DNA from: an uncultured Pelagibacteraceae bacterium
Lineage (GTDB): Bacteria > Pseudomonadota > Alphaproteobacteria > Pelagibacterales > Pelagibacteraceae
Reading direction: 5' to 3'
Assembly (NCBI GenBank): GCA_902609685.1
Contig: CACLSR010000001.1
Coordinates: 237,505 to 301,504, forward strand
Length of the DNA stretch: 64,000 nt
The position numbers and the translations under genes were made by a program. The notes under the pieces are model-generated. The model made no database searches, was not told where the DNA came from, and saw only the letters and a program-made list of their open reading frames with translations. Position 1 is the stretch's first letter; the number at the start of each line of letters is the position of its first letter. Positions 44,243 through 53,191 of the stretch are shown here, piece by piece.

Positions 44243-45415
44243 CTAGCTTTTAACGTGAAGTTCTTTAGACATATTACAAAATAATTCTGCTCCTTGATCT
44301 GTAACTCTAATTGCCTCTGATGCTTCAACACCCCATTCACCAAATTGCATAACCGCTATCATATGAAAACAAATATTTGGCTCCAAAATTGTCATGTCGC
44401 CTTTATAAATATTTAAAGTATGTTCTCCCCAATCTGGGGGATAACCAATTCCAATCGAATAACCTGTCCTAGATTTTTTTTCTATTCCATATTTATCTAA
44501 TATTTTCCAAAATGCTTGAGCAACGTGATCTACAGTATTTCCAGGTTTCGTTGCATCAATTCCAGCTTGAAGCGCCTCAATTGTTTTTTTCATCGTATCA
44601 ATTTTAAGTTGATCAGGTTTTCCAAGCAAAATAGTTCTGGCCATCGGTGCATGATAACGCTTATACACTCCAGAAAGTTCAACAATTGTAGCCTCACCAT
44701 CAATAAATTTATCTTGTGTGGCGGTTAGATGTGATGCAGATGTTCCTTTTCCGGTAGGAAGTAATGTTGCAATACTGGCGTATTCTCCGCCAAATTCAGA
44801 GGTTCCATAAAACAAAGCTTTTTGAATTTCTCCAACAGCATCACATTGTCTAACCCCAGGACTTATTACTTCGTAAGCTTTTTTCATTCCAACCTCTGAA
44901 ATTTTTGCAGCAGATTTCATAAAATTTATTTCAGTATTTGATTTTACTAGACGAGCCCAATTAACTAATCTTTCAGAGTCTATGATTTTGGCATTGGGTA
45001 AACCATCTCTAATTTTCTGATAACAGAATGCGGTAAAATAATGTGCATCCATCTCTAAACCAATAGAAAGCTTGTCCCATTTTTTATTCTTAATTATGTC
45101 TACTAAATAATCATAAGGATGCTTAGGCCAAGTGTGAATGTAGTGTTCATCATATACGATTATATTCTCCCTTTTTAAATATGTTTTTAGATAAGCTCCC
45201 CCTGCATCTTGATCTCTAACAAAACATAAAGGTTCATCAGCATTGACATGAACTATTGCACATTGTGCATAATAAAAAGACCAAGCATCATAACCTGTTA
45301 AGTAATTTATGTTATTCGTATCATGAGAAATTAACAATTCGATGCCTTTATCTTGCATCATTTTTTGAACTTTTTTTAATCTATTCCTATATTCTTCTTT
45401 TGTAAAAAGACTCAT
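44243..45415 (-). CDS. M24-family hydrolase resembling ectoine hydrolase DoeA/EutD
   Basis: The 390-residue protein has a creatinase-type N-terminal domain (NINYLTGYDAWSFYYAQ) and a pita-bread C-terminal domain (TGYSIGIGYPPDWGEH, then WGVEASEAIRV). These blocks match my memory of DoeA/EutD, which opens the ectoine ring, more closely than Xaa-Pro dipeptidases, and the usual M24 metal ligands are not all obvious. The stop of the EutA-like gene overlaps its start (ATGA), the same partnership found in ectoine-use clusters. DoeB, DoeC and DoeD genes are not in the window, so another cyclic amide or N-acyl diamine substrate is possible. Confidence 0.7.
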   Translation of the reverse strand: MSLFTKEEYRNRLKKVQKMMQDKGIELLISHDTNNINYLTGYDAWSFYYAQCAIVHVNADEPLCFVRDQDAGGAYLKTYLKRENIIVYDEHYIHTWPKHPYDYLVDIIKNKKWDKLSIGLEMDAHYFTAFCYQKIRDGLPNAKIIDSERLVNWARLVKSNTEINFMKSAAKISEVGMKKAYEVISPGVRQCDAVGEIQKALFYGTSEFGGEYASIATLLPTGKGTSASHLTATQDKFIDGEATIVELSGVYKRYHAPMARTILLGKPDQLKIDTMKKTIEALQAGIDATKPGNTVDHVAQAFWKILDKYGIEKKSRTGYSIGIGYPPDWGEHTLNIYKGDMTILEPNICFHMIAVMQFGEWGVEASEAIRVTDQGAELFCNMSKELHVKS

Positions 45416-46161
45416 CGATCTAAATTAAATAATTTTCCAAATCCTTGAATATCTTTATTCATTCCAATACTTTCTAAAGTATCCCAGATTAATGATTGAT
45501 TGCTTGTAATGACAGGCTTACCTAATTCTTTCTCTAATCTTTCAATTAAATTTAAAACTGGTAAAGCTGTGCACGAAATAAATAAGGCATCAGCATTTTT
45601 AATTTCAATTTGTGATAAAGTTTTAAATAAAAAGTTTTGATCTACTTTTCCAATATCATAGTCAGCTGCAATATCTAGATAAGCATTAGCAACAATATCA
45701 AAACTTTGACTTGAAAAATAATCTATAATCTCATCATTCAATTTTTTACTATAAGGGGTAAATATTGCTAGTTTTTTTATATTTAACTTTTTTAATGCCT
45801 TTAAAGCTGCAGTGCTTGGTGTTGTAATTTTTGCTTTTGGTTTCGCCGCTTTAACTTTTCTTTCGATGGTATCATGTCCAACAGCTATAGTTCCCGAGGT
45901 ACATCCGTATACAACACAATCTATGTTTTCATCTGGTAAAATATTTTTAGTAACATCTGTAACTTTTTCGGACATTTTAATTAAATTTTCTTTTGATAAT
46001 GGATTGTAACATTCAATTCTATTAACAAAAAAATCTATATCTTTATCTTTAATTATTTTGATAAAGTCTTTTTCAATTATGAAATCTGTAGCTAAAGCAA
46101 TTAATCCTATTCTAGGATTATATTTTTTTATAAATTGTGGTTGAATTTTATTAGACTTCAT
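45412..46161 (-). CDS. EutA-like Asp/Glu racemase-superfamily protein
   Basis: The 249-residue protein has the two cysteines of the racemase/maleate-isomerase fold, in VYGCTSGT (about residue 84) and ISCTALPVL (about residue 195). Other blocks (PRIGLIALATD near the start, NRIECYNPLS, VITSNQSLIWD) resemble EutA proteins of ectoine utilisation clusters. The catalytic role of EutA is not firmly established; maleate isomerase or arylmalonate decarboxylase-like chemistry are alternatives. It is the first gene of the minus-strand series EutA-like, DoeA-like, potA, potD, potB, potC, fadN, and is divergent from livJ across 137 bases. Confidence 0.68.
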   Translation of the reverse strand: MKSNKIQPQFIKKYNPRIGLIALATDFIIEKDFIKIIKDKDIDFFVNRIECYNPLSKENLIKMSEKVTDVTKNILPDENIDCVVYGCTSGTIAVGHDTIERKVKAAKPKAKITTPSTAALKALKKLNIKKLAIFTPYSKKLNDEIIDYFSSQSFDIVANAYLDIAADYDIGKVDQNFLFKTLSQIEIKNADALFISCTALPVLNLIERLEKELGKPVITSNQSLIWDTLESIGMNKDIQGFGKLFNLDR

Positions 46162-46298
46162 TAAAATCGTTTAAAATCTTTAATAATCAGTCTAGTTTAA
46201 ATAAAGACATTATAAAATAAGATAATTTGGCGGTTGAAAATCTACATAAATAGGATTTAATTTAGCCTTTATAAAATGTTAACAAATAGAGGAATATA

Positions 46299-47480
46299 AT
46301 GAGAAAATTAATTATTGCTGCATTTATATTTGTATCAAGTTTTACAACAAATGTTTTTGCAGAAGTAAAAATGGGAATAATTTTAGGATTCACTGGTCCT
46401 ATAGAATCTCTTACGCCTGCTATGGCTGCATCTGCAGAACTTGCTTTTAAAGAAGCATCTGACTCAGGTTCACTATTAGGTGGAGAAAAAATTTCAGTAG
46501 TAAGAGCAGACTCAACTTGTGTTGACTCAGCAGCAGCGACAGCGGCAGCTGAAGGTGTTATTGCACAAGGTGTTGCTGCAATCATGGGTGCTGATTGTTC
46601 AGGTGTAACAGGTGCTATTGCATCAAATGTTGCTGTACCAAATGGTGTGGTAATGATTTCACCTTCTGCAACATCTCCAGGATTAACAACTCTAGATGAT
46701 AAAGGGTATTTCTTCAGAACTGCTCCATCAGATGCTAGAGGTGGACAAATTCTTGCAGATATCACTAAAGATAGAAAAGTAAAAAGTGTAGCTATTACTT
46801 ATACAAACAACGATTATGGTAAAGGTTTAGCTGATGTTTATAAAGCAGCAGTAGAAGCTCACGGAATAAAAGTAACTACAGTAAATGCTCATGAAGATGG
46901 AAAAGCAGATTATTCTTCTGAGGTTGCAACACTAGCTTCAGCAGGTGGTGATGCAGTAGCTGTTATTGGATATCTAGACCAAGGTGGAAAAGGTATTATT
47001 CAAGCTTCTTTAGACTCTGGTGCATTTGATAGATTCATTTTGTCAGATGGTATGATCGGGCAATCATTAGTTGATGCATTTGGAAAAGATTTAAGAAAGT
47101 CTTTTGGTTCAATGCCTGGATCAACTGGAAAAGGTGCTGGAGTTTTTGCTGGTGTAGCAAAAGCTGCTGGTATTGATAGTTCTGGTCCATACACTGGTGA
47201 ATCATATGATGCAGCTGCTTTAATTGTTTTAGCAATGCAAGCAGGTAATTCAGCTGATAGAGCATCAATTGCAAAAAATGTGATGGATGTTGCAAACGGT
47301 CCTGGAACAAAAATTTATCCAGGTGAACTTAAAAAAGGTTTAGATTTATTAGCTAAAGGTAAAAAAGTGAACTACGAAGGTGCAACAGGTGTTACTTTTA
47401 CTAGCGTCGGTGAAGCTGAAGGTTCTTTCTTAGAACAAGAAGTTAAAGGCGGAAAATTCAAAACTAAAAAACAAAGATAA
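46299..47480 (+). CDS. livJ: Branched-chain amino acid-type substrate-binding protein (Liv system 1)
   Basis: The 393-residue periplasmic protein has a signal peptide (ending TNVFA) and the Leu/Ile/Val-binding fold with MGIILGFTGPIESLTPAM at the start of the mature part and VAITYTNNDYGKGLADV. Two cysteines (DSTCVDSA and GADCSGV) may pair. AGAGGA precedes the ATG. It faces the livG-livF-livH-livM genes on the other strand, so this system's binding protein is transcribed separately and towards its permeases. The ligand is probably an amino acid, or a small carboxylate or amide as in other members of this family. Confidence 0.88.
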   Translation: MRKLIIAAFIFVSSFTTNVFAEVKMGIILGFTGPIESLTPAMAASAELAFKEASDSGSLLGGEKISVVRADSTCVDSAAATAAAEGVIAQGVAAIMGADCSGVTGAIASNVAVPNGVVMISPSATSPGLTTLDDKGYFFRTAPSDARGGQILADITKDRKVKSVAITYTNNDYGKGLADVYKAAVEAHGIKVTTVNAHEDGKADYSSEVATLASAGGDAVAVIGYLDQGGKGIIQASLDSGAFDRFILSDGMIGQSLVDAFGKDLRKSFGSMPGSTGKGAGVFAGVAKAAGIDSSGPYTGESYDAAALIVLAMQAGNSADRASIAKNVMDVANGPGTKIYPGELKKGLDLLAKGKKVNYEGATGVTFTSVGEAEGSFLEQEVKGGKFKTKKQR

Positions 47481-47494
47481 TTTATCTTAAAATT

Positions 47495-47529
47495 AAAACC
47501 CCTGACATTTTTATGTTGGGGGTTTTTTT
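47495..47529 (+). terminator. Intrinsic terminator of livJ (system 1)
   Basis: A 14-base stem with two G-T wobbles (arms 47495-47508 and 47513-47526) encloses TTTT. Its 3' arm runs into a tract of seven T (47523-47529). It lies 14 bases after the livJ stop. Confidence 0.85.
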
Positions 47530-47599
47530 AAAAAAATAAATATTTATCAGCCATATATAAAGCCCAAGCAAAAGCTGCACCTAAAATTATATATTTCAT
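47528..47599 (-). CDS. Possible 23-residue hydrophobic small protein after livM
   Basis: An ATG five bases after the livM stop, preceded by AAGAAAG, opens a 23-codon frame. It encodes MKYIILGAAFAWALYMADK plus four more residues, a single short membrane helix with a charged Asp-Lys near its end. The coding frame is the only content of the spacer apart from the livJ terminator, into which its stop runs. Small size means chance cannot be excluded; conservation in related genomes would decide. Confidence 0.4.
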   Translation of the reverse strand: MKYIILGAAFAWALYMADKYLFF

Positions 47600-47604
47600 C
47601 TTTC

Positions 47605-48975
47605 TTATTTTATTTCTATTTTTTCTGGAAGTATACCTTTTGGTCTATATCTCATTATCAATAACAGGCCTATTCCCATCATCAAAAATCTAAAATATGG
47701 GACACTTTCAATTAAATGAACTTTTAAAAAGTGAGTGTCAGCTAAACCAGCTGTTGTTAAATTAACTAAATATAATCCAATAGGTGCTGACTCAATCCAT
47801 AAAAACCAAACCACAAAGCCTCCCAAAATTGCACCAAAATTATTTCCACTTCCACCTACTATGACCATCACCCAAATTAAAAAAGTATAACGCATAGGTC
47901 TGTAGCTGCCTGGAGTAAATAATCCATCTTGGGTTACCAACATAGCGCCAGCAATTCCAACTATAGCTGAACCTAAAACAAAAATTAGTAAATGTTGTTT
48001 CACCACATTTTTGCCCATCGCATTCGCTGCCTCTTCATTATCTCTAATAGCTCTCATCATTCTACCCCACGGAGAATAAAGAGCTTTTTGAGTTAGAATT
48101 AATAGAATGATAACAACAATTAAAAACAAACCTGAATAACAAAGTTTTACAAAAATTGATGATCCTTCAATGACAAATTGATTTAGAGCAGCTTGTCTTT
48201 CAGTTAAATCTGTAATTAAATTCAATTTACTTAAATTAAATCTTTCTACTAAATTTATAAACCAATCTGTCTGTTGTAAATTAACCTCATAAGGTGCAGG
48301 GCGCTTCAATCCGATAACATTTTTAACACCTCTGGTGAGCCAATCTTCGTGTTTAATTATTGCTATAACGATTTCTGATATTAATAAGGTGGCTATAGCC
48401 AAATAATCTGCCCTTAAACCTAAAGCAACTTTACCAATTATAAATGCTAACCCACCCGCAAACAGAGCACCAACGATCCAAGAAAAAATAATTGGAAGAC
48501 CAAATCCACCGAGAAATCCTGTTTTTGCAGGATCTACTTCCTCTATTGCTTCAATCCCCGGTTCAGATACAAATCTAATAATTATTATTCCTGCAATTAT
48601 AATAGTTGCAATGATATAAGTTCTAACTTTTGATTTTTCATATTTTTTTAATATGTATCTAACAGCTAACACCATCCCTATTATTAGTAAAAGACTTAAA
48701 AGAATATTAGATCCACCCGCGCTCCATGCTTCTTGAACGGGATCAACAGAGATTAAAACTGCAGCTAAACCACCAAGGGCAGTATATCCCATTATACCAA
48801 AGTTAATAAGACCAGCATAACCCCATTGAATATTAGCGCCCATTGTCATGACAGCTGAAATTAAACAAAGGTTAAAAATTGATAAAGCTATATTCCAAGA
48901 TTGAAAAATACCAACAAGAATAATTAATCCCATCATTATAGTATAAGCTGCAATTACATTTAAATTTTTTCTCAC
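47605..48975 (-). CDS. livM: LivM-type ABC permease with two insertions (Liv system 1)
   Basis: The 456-residue permease is about 100 residues longer than ordinary LivM. The core is intact (MGANIQWGYAGLINFG, LRADYLAIATLLISEI, MMRAIRDNEEAANAMGKN, VIVGGSGNNFGAILGG). Extra material lies at about residues 80-150, with two added hydrophobic stretches and an acidic segment, and about residues 210-275, a mostly hydrophilic loop. It starts with GTG overlapping the livH stop (GTGA). It is the last long gene of the dense liv run. Confidence 0.88.
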   Translation of the reverse strand: MRKNLNVIAAYTIMMGLIILVGIFQSWNIALSIFNLCLISAVMTMGANIQWGYAGLINFGIMGYTALGGLAAVLISVDPVQEAWSAGGSNILLSLLLIIGMVLAVRYILKKYEKSKVRTYIIATIIIAGIIIIRFVSEPGIEAIEEVDPAKTGFLGGFGLPIIFSWIVGALFAGGLAFIIGKVALGLRADYLAIATLLISEIVIAIIKHEDWLTRGVKNVIGLKRPAPYEVNLQQTDWFINLVERFNLSKLNLITDLTERQAALNQFVIEGSSIFVKLCYSGLFLIVVIILLILTQKALYSPWGRMMRAIRDNEEAANAMGKNVVKQHLLIFVLGSAIVGIAGAMLVTQDGLFTPGSYRPMRYTFLIWVMVIVGGSGNNFGAILGGFVVWFLWIESAPIGLYLVNLTTAGLADTHFLKVHLIESVPYFRFLMMGIGLLLIMRYRPKGILPEKIEIK

Positions 48976-49982
48976 AATATTTTCCCTTTAAAAATTCCAG
49001 ATGGTCGGTAAAGCAGTACAATGACAAGAATTGAAAATGATACTGCAAATTTATAATCTGTTGATAGTAATTGTACTAAAGTATTTGGCTCTAAACTTTC
49101 AGGTAATAGATACATGAAAAATTTTTTATAAGCATAAGTTAAAAGAATCTCAGAAAACGCAATTACATATCCGCCTAAAAATGCACCAAAAGGATTTCCT
49201 ATCCCACCAACAATAGCTGCAGCAAAAATTGGGAGCATATTATTGAAATAAGTAAATGGTTTAAAACTTTTATCTAAACCATATAATGCTCCACCAATTG
49301 TAGCTAAAACTCCAGCTATTATCCATGTAATCATAACAATCTTTTTTGGATCTATTCCAGACAACAATGCAAGATCTTCATTATCAGAATAAGCTCTCAT
49401 ACTTTTTCCTGTTTTTGTTTTATTTAAAAACCAAAAAAGAGCTGAAACTAAAATTAATGTTACAACAATCGTAATTACTTGAGTGGATTTGATTGCTAGA
49501 CCTTCGTTAAGACCTGTCATTTCTTTAAACTCACCAGCTTTAATCAAAAATTTTTCACCATCAAAAAATCTCCTATCAGATGGACCAATGATTATTCGAA
49601 CAACTGCTTGCGTGACGAACATTACTCCAATGCTCACCATTGCTAGTTGAACAGGGGGGCTTTTACTTACTCTATAATATTTAAAAACAAATTTATCTAT
49701 CAAAAGCATATAACCAACCATAAATATAATAGCAAAAGGGATTGCGATAAGAGCGGTAGGTAAAATGCCCAAACTTATTCCTAAAGATTGAAAATACCAT
49801 GTAAATAAAATTGTAACCATGGTTCCAAAAGACATCATATCTCCTGTAGCAAAGTTTGCGAACCTTAAGATCCCATATATCAACGTTACAAAAATTGCTC
49901 CTAAAGCTAATTGAGATCCATAAGCTAATGCTGGTACAAAAATATAATTTAATAAAAGTACAATCGCGTTTATATAATCCAT
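48972..49982 (-). CDS. livH: LivH-type ABC permease (Liv system 1)
   Basis: The 336-residue inner-membrane permease has eight or so helices and LivH blocks: YGILRFANFATGDMMSFG near residues 37-54, VMFVTQAVVRIIIG, MRAYSDNEDLALLSGIDP (cytoplasmic coupling loop) and FAAAIVGGIGNPFGAFLGG. It starts one base after the livF stop and overlaps livM by four bases, so translation is coupled on both sides. Confidence 0.92.
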   Translation of the reverse strand: MDYINAIVLLLNYIFVPALAYGSQLALGAIFVTLIYGILRFANFATGDMMSFGTMVTILFTWYFQSLGISLGILPTALIAIPFAIIFMVGYMLLIDKFVFKYYRVSKSPPVQLAMVSIGVMFVTQAVVRIIIGPSDRRFFDGEKFLIKAGEFKEMTGLNEGLAIKSTQVITIVVTLILVSALFWFLNKTKTGKSMRAYSDNEDLALLSGIDPKKIVMITWIIAGVLATIGGALYGLDKSFKPFTYFNNMLPIFAAAIVGGIGNPFGAFLGGYVIAFSEILLTYAYKKFFMYLLPESLEPNTLVQLLSTDYKFAVSFSILVIVLLYRPSGIFKGKIL

Positions 49983-49983
49983 A

Positions 49984-50691
49984 TCAACCGCCTAAAAATG
50001 AACTTCTCACTCTTGGATCATTTAGTAATTCTTTTCCTGATCCTGAATAACGATTTTCTCCTGTAACCAATACATAACCTCTATCTGAAATAGTTAGTGC
50101 TTGTTTGGCATTTTGTTCGACCATTAGTATTGCAACATTTGTACGTTTTACTTTTACAATATGATCAAACAATTCATCCATCACTATCGGTGAAACTCCA
50201 GCAGTTGGTTCATCTAACATTAAAACTGATGGTTTGATCATTAGTGCCCTACCTAGTGCAACCTGTTGTCTTTGCCCTCCTGATAATTCACCAACTAATT
50301 GATTTCTTTTTTCACTTAATATTGGAAACAATTCATAGATCTCATTGATTACTGAATTATAATCTTCATCAATTAAGAAGGCTCCCATTTCTAAATTTTC
50401 CTCAACAGTCATTCCTGCAAAAACATTTTTCGTTTGAGGTACAAATGAAATTCCTGACTTAACTCTATCTTGTGGAGATAATTGTGTAATATCTTTACCG
50501 CCAATTATTACTGAGCCAGATTTTAAATTTAATAAACCTAGCATTGCCTTCATTGCAGTCGATTTTCCCGCACCATTAGGACCTAAGATTGAAACAATTT
50601 CACCTTTGTCGACATTCACTGAGCACGAATTAATAATATCTGGACCATTTCCATATCCACCAGTCATCTTATTTCCCTCAAAAAATGCCAT
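49984..50691 (-). CDS. livF: LivF-type ABC ATP-binding protein (Liv system 1)
   Basis: The start is the ATG at 50689-50691; the frame extends two codons to a TTG. The 235-residue ATPase has Walker A GPNGAGKST, signature LSGGQRQQVALGRAL and Walker B VLMLDEPTAGVSP, and ends with the LivF-type RSSFLGG. It pairs with LivG to drive LivH/LivM. Confidence 0.92.
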   Translation of the reverse strand: MAFFEGNKMTGGYGNGPDIINSCSVNVDKGEIVSILGPNGAGKSTAMKAMLGLLNLKSGSVIIGGKDITQLSPQDRVKSGISFVPQTKNVFAGMTVEENLEMGAFLIDEDYNSVINEIYELFPILSEKRNQLVGELSGGQRQQVALGRALMIKPSVLMLDEPTAGVSPIVMDELFDHIVKVKRTNVAILMVEQNAKQALTISDRGYVLVTGENRYSGSGKELLNDPRVRSSFLGG

Positions 50692-50693
50692 TA

Positions 50694-51479
50694 TCAATTA
50701 TCCTTAATTTTTGATCCCCTACCCAAATAACTTTCAATTACTTTTTCATCTTTTTTTGCATCTTCCACTGAACCTTCGAATAATACTGATCCTTCAGCCA
50801 TTACAATCACAGGATCACATAATCTTCCTATAAAATCCATGTCATGTTCAATCATACAAAATGTATATCCCTTTTCTTTATTTAGTTTTTCAATCGCTGT
50901 ACCAAGATCTTTCAGTAGTGTTCTATTTACACCAGCACCCACTTCATCTAACAAAACTAACTTTGCATCTACCATCATTGTTCGACCAAGCTCCAATAAT
51001 TTTTTTTGACCACCAGATAAATTTCCTGCTAGCTCATTTCTTAAGTGCCCTAAATTTAAAAACTCTATAACTTCAATGGCTTTTTGCTTTATAATATTTT
51101 CTTCTTTCATGATTAATGAAGGTTTAAATATAGCATTTATTAATTGTTCACCTGACTGATTACCAGGAACCATCATTAAATTTTCTAAAACTGATAAATT
51201 TGTAAATTCATGTGCAATTTGAAAGGTTCTAAGTAAACCTTTTGAAAATAGTTCATAAGCTGGCACATCAGTTATATTTTCGTTGTTAAACATAACACTA
51301 CCAGCTGAACATTTTAGATTTCCAGCAATCAAATTAAATAAGGTAGTTTTTCCTGATCCATTAGGACCGATTATTCCAGTTATAGTTCCCCTTTTAACTT
51401 TGAGTGAACAATCTGATACCGCTGCTAATCCACCAAAATATTTTGATAGATTGTTTATTTCTAAAATATTTTCTGACAT
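50694..51479 (-). CDS. livG: LivG-type ABC ATP-binding protein (Liv system 1)
   Basis: Using the ATG at 51477-51479 (a TTG codon precedes it in frame), the 261-residue ATPase shows Walker A GPNGSGKTT, the LivG-specific RTFQIAHEFTNLSVLENLM, signature LSGGQKKLLELGR and Walker B LVLLDEVGAGVN, where LivG usually has DEP: here Val follows the Glu. It ends with the ESYLG block typical of LivG. It begins three bases after the proC-like gene. Confidence 0.92.
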   Translation of the reverse strand: MSENILEINNLSKYFGGLAAVSDCSLKVKRGTITGIIGPNGSGKTTLFNLIAGNLKCSAGSVMFNNENITDVPAYELFSKGLLRTFQIAHEFTNLSVLENLMMVPGNQSGEQLINAIFKPSLIMKEENIIKQKAIEVIEFLNLGHLRNELAGNLSGGQKKLLELGRTMMVDAKLVLLDEVGAGVNRTLLKDLGTAIEKLNKEKGYTFCMIEHDMDFIGRLCDPVIVMAEGSVLFEGSVEDAKKDEKVIESYLGRGSKIKDN

Positions 51480-51482
51480 CAA

Positions 51483-52250
51483 TTATTTGTTAAGTCTTTT
51501 GTAAATTTGATTTAGTGCATTTACTACAGATTTATAAGCCCCTCTCTTACTCATTTCTTTTAAACCTTGTTCATTTAAACCTTTTGGAGTTTGAGATTCT
51601 TTAACTAAATGTTTTAAATCTTTTTTTGAATTTACAACTGCATCTTCGGATAAAGCCAAAAATAAAGTTGTTATATATTTCTGTGCATCAGATCTTTTAA
51701 TACCTTTTTTTATCAACCAAGTACTCATCACATTTAACATTTCATAGTAAGATGCCATCATCCCTGACGTTGACCAAAAATTAATTGATAATTTTTCATT
51801 TTTAATTTCAATAGTAGATCCAATTTTATTAAAAAAATTTTTAACCTTTCTATTTGGTGGGCAGATAGGCACTGGTCCTTTTTTAAGAGAAATTGGCGGA
51901 AGTGGAATGGCTCTTACTAAGCTAGCTTTTACTTTTATCATTTTTCGAAGTTCTGAAAGATTTATTGTTGAAATAAAACTTATAATTGTTTGACTAGATC
52001 TAAATCTTAAATTTTTAATAATTTTCTGACCAACGGTTGGCGTGACTGCCAAAAAAATCCAATCACAATTATCAACAATTTTTTGATTATCCTTTTCAAT
52101 AAATATCTTTTTAAACTTTTTTTTTAGTCCTTTTGCAACAAGACTATTTCGTGATGAAATAAATATTTTTTTATAATTAATTTTTGAAGAACATATTCCA
52201 GATATTACTGATGATGTTATTTTTCCAGTTCCTATAAAACCTAATTTCAT
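51483..52250 (-). CDS. Pyrroline-5-carboxylate reductase-like protein
   Basis: The 255-residue protein has the ProC-type Rossmann start MKLGFIGTGKITSSVISG and the family blocks FLAVTPTVGQKI and VRAIPLPPISLKKG, ending in a helical dimerisation domain with PKGLNEQGLKEM. ProC reduces pyrroline-5-carboxylate to proline with NADPH. The sequence is divergent, and the catalytic loop SQTPKGLNEQ differs from the usual SPGGTT(I)-like loop, so a related imine (for example a cyclised amino acid) may be the substrate. It is inside the liv/azl/glaH gene run. Confidence 0.72.
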   Translation of the reverse strand: MKLGFIGTGKITSSVISGICSSKINYKKIFISSRNSLVAKGLKKKFKKIFIEKDNQKIVDNCDWIFLAVTPTVGQKIIKNLRFRSSQTIISFISTINLSELRKMIKVKASLVRAIPLPPISLKKGPVPICPPNRKVKNFFNKIGSTIEIKNEKLSINFWSTSGMMASYYEMLNVMSTWLIKKGIKRSDAQKYITTLFLALSEDAVVNSKKDLKHLVKESQTPKGLNEQGLKEMSKRGAYKSVVNALNQIYKRLNK

Positions 52251-52276
52251 AAATATGTTATAGTGATTAATTTATA

Positions 52277-53191
52277 TTAATTAATAAAAAAAGAACCTCT
52301 AATTCGCAACAACTCTCTACTTAAATCTTTATGTTCTTTAAAGGCTTTTCTGCCATGAAGCCAGAAATAATTATTTGCTACTACAGATGATCCAACCGGA
52401 AGTTTAGTTATGATCTTCTTATTACTTTCCTCTAAACTGTCAGATAATTTTTGTAAAAAAGTACCTTGTTTCATATTTTTAGGTTCAGGAAATTGATCAA
52501 TATATGAAATTTGAGCCTTTCCATCTTTATCAGATGAAAATACTGGATGTTCAACTTTATAATCAATATTTTTACTTTTAGGAGAACCCCAAAGAAAATC
52601 TTCTTTTCCAACAGGATCATTAAATAATTCATCACAATGTTCCCAATCATCGAGATGAAGCATGGCAGTTTCTCCACCCTCAACATTTTTTTCCTCTATT
52701 TTTGACATTAATAACCAGTCAGTTTTTTCTTTTACATAGGTTCCATCAGTATGTAGATCCATATTTTTATAAGCCTTTCTAAGATAAGAGTCACTTTTGT
52801 CCTCATGCTTAACATGAAATCTAGCATAATATTTACCAGCCATTGCATCATGATTAGGGTTCCCAATAAGATGCGCAACAGCAGTAGAAAGCTTTACTAA
52901 AAAACTATCATCAATTTTAGATATTAAATTTTTTGGTTTAATAATAAAACAACCAGTATTTCGATCTCTAATAATTTTATTAATTAATTTAGATAATTTA
53001 TTATTACTTAAATCATCTAAACTCTTTGCGATAGTAAATCTGGTAAACGGTTTATATTCTAATGCAGTAATATCAAACTTATTAAAAGGAAAGATAAGTT
53101 TATTTAAAATTTCATCTCCTATATCTATGTTAATTATCCTTGAAGATTGCTTATTTTCATAAATTTCAAATCCTTCAATTTTTTCAATCAT
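52277..53191 (-). CDS. glaH: Glutarate 2-hydroxylase (CsiD/GlaH family)
   Basis: The 304-residue non-heme iron, 2-oxoglutarate-dependent oxygenase resembles CsiD/GlaH, which hydroxylates glutarate to L-2-hydroxyglutarate in lysine/cadaverine breakdown. Blocks include NPNHDAMAGKYYARFHVK, the iron-binding DLHTDGTYV (His and Asp), LHLDDWEHCDELF, YIDQFPEP and NNYFWLHGRKAF with a distal His, then ELLRIRGSFF with the 2-oxoglutarate Arg. Its start overlaps the azlD stop (ATGA). Partners for glutarate use (LhgO, GabT/D) are not in the window. A glutarate-like compound entering via the Liv or AzlCD systems is inference. Confidence 0.85.
   Translation of the reverse strand: MIEKIEGFEIYENKQSSRIINIDIGDEILNKLIFPFNKFDITALEYKPFTRFTIAKSLDDLSNNKLSKLINKIIRDRNTGCFIIKPKNLISKIDDSFLVKLSTAVAHLIGNPNHDAMAGKYYARFHVKHEDKSDSYLRKAYKNMDLHTDGTYVKEKTDWLLMSKIEEKNVEGGETAMLHLDDWEHCDELFNDPVGKEDFLWGSPKSKNIDYKVEHPVFSSDKDGKAQISYIDQFPEPKNMKQGTFLQKLSDSLEESNKKIITKLPVGSSVVANNYFWLHGRKAFKEHKDLSRELLRIRGSFFIN

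Noticed and set aside
46262-46765. 167-codon open frame on the minus strand opposite livJ
   Set aside because: It lies antisense to a clear signal-peptide-bearing binding protein; its Ala/Pro/Ile-rich translation is the usual shadow of a codon-biased gene.
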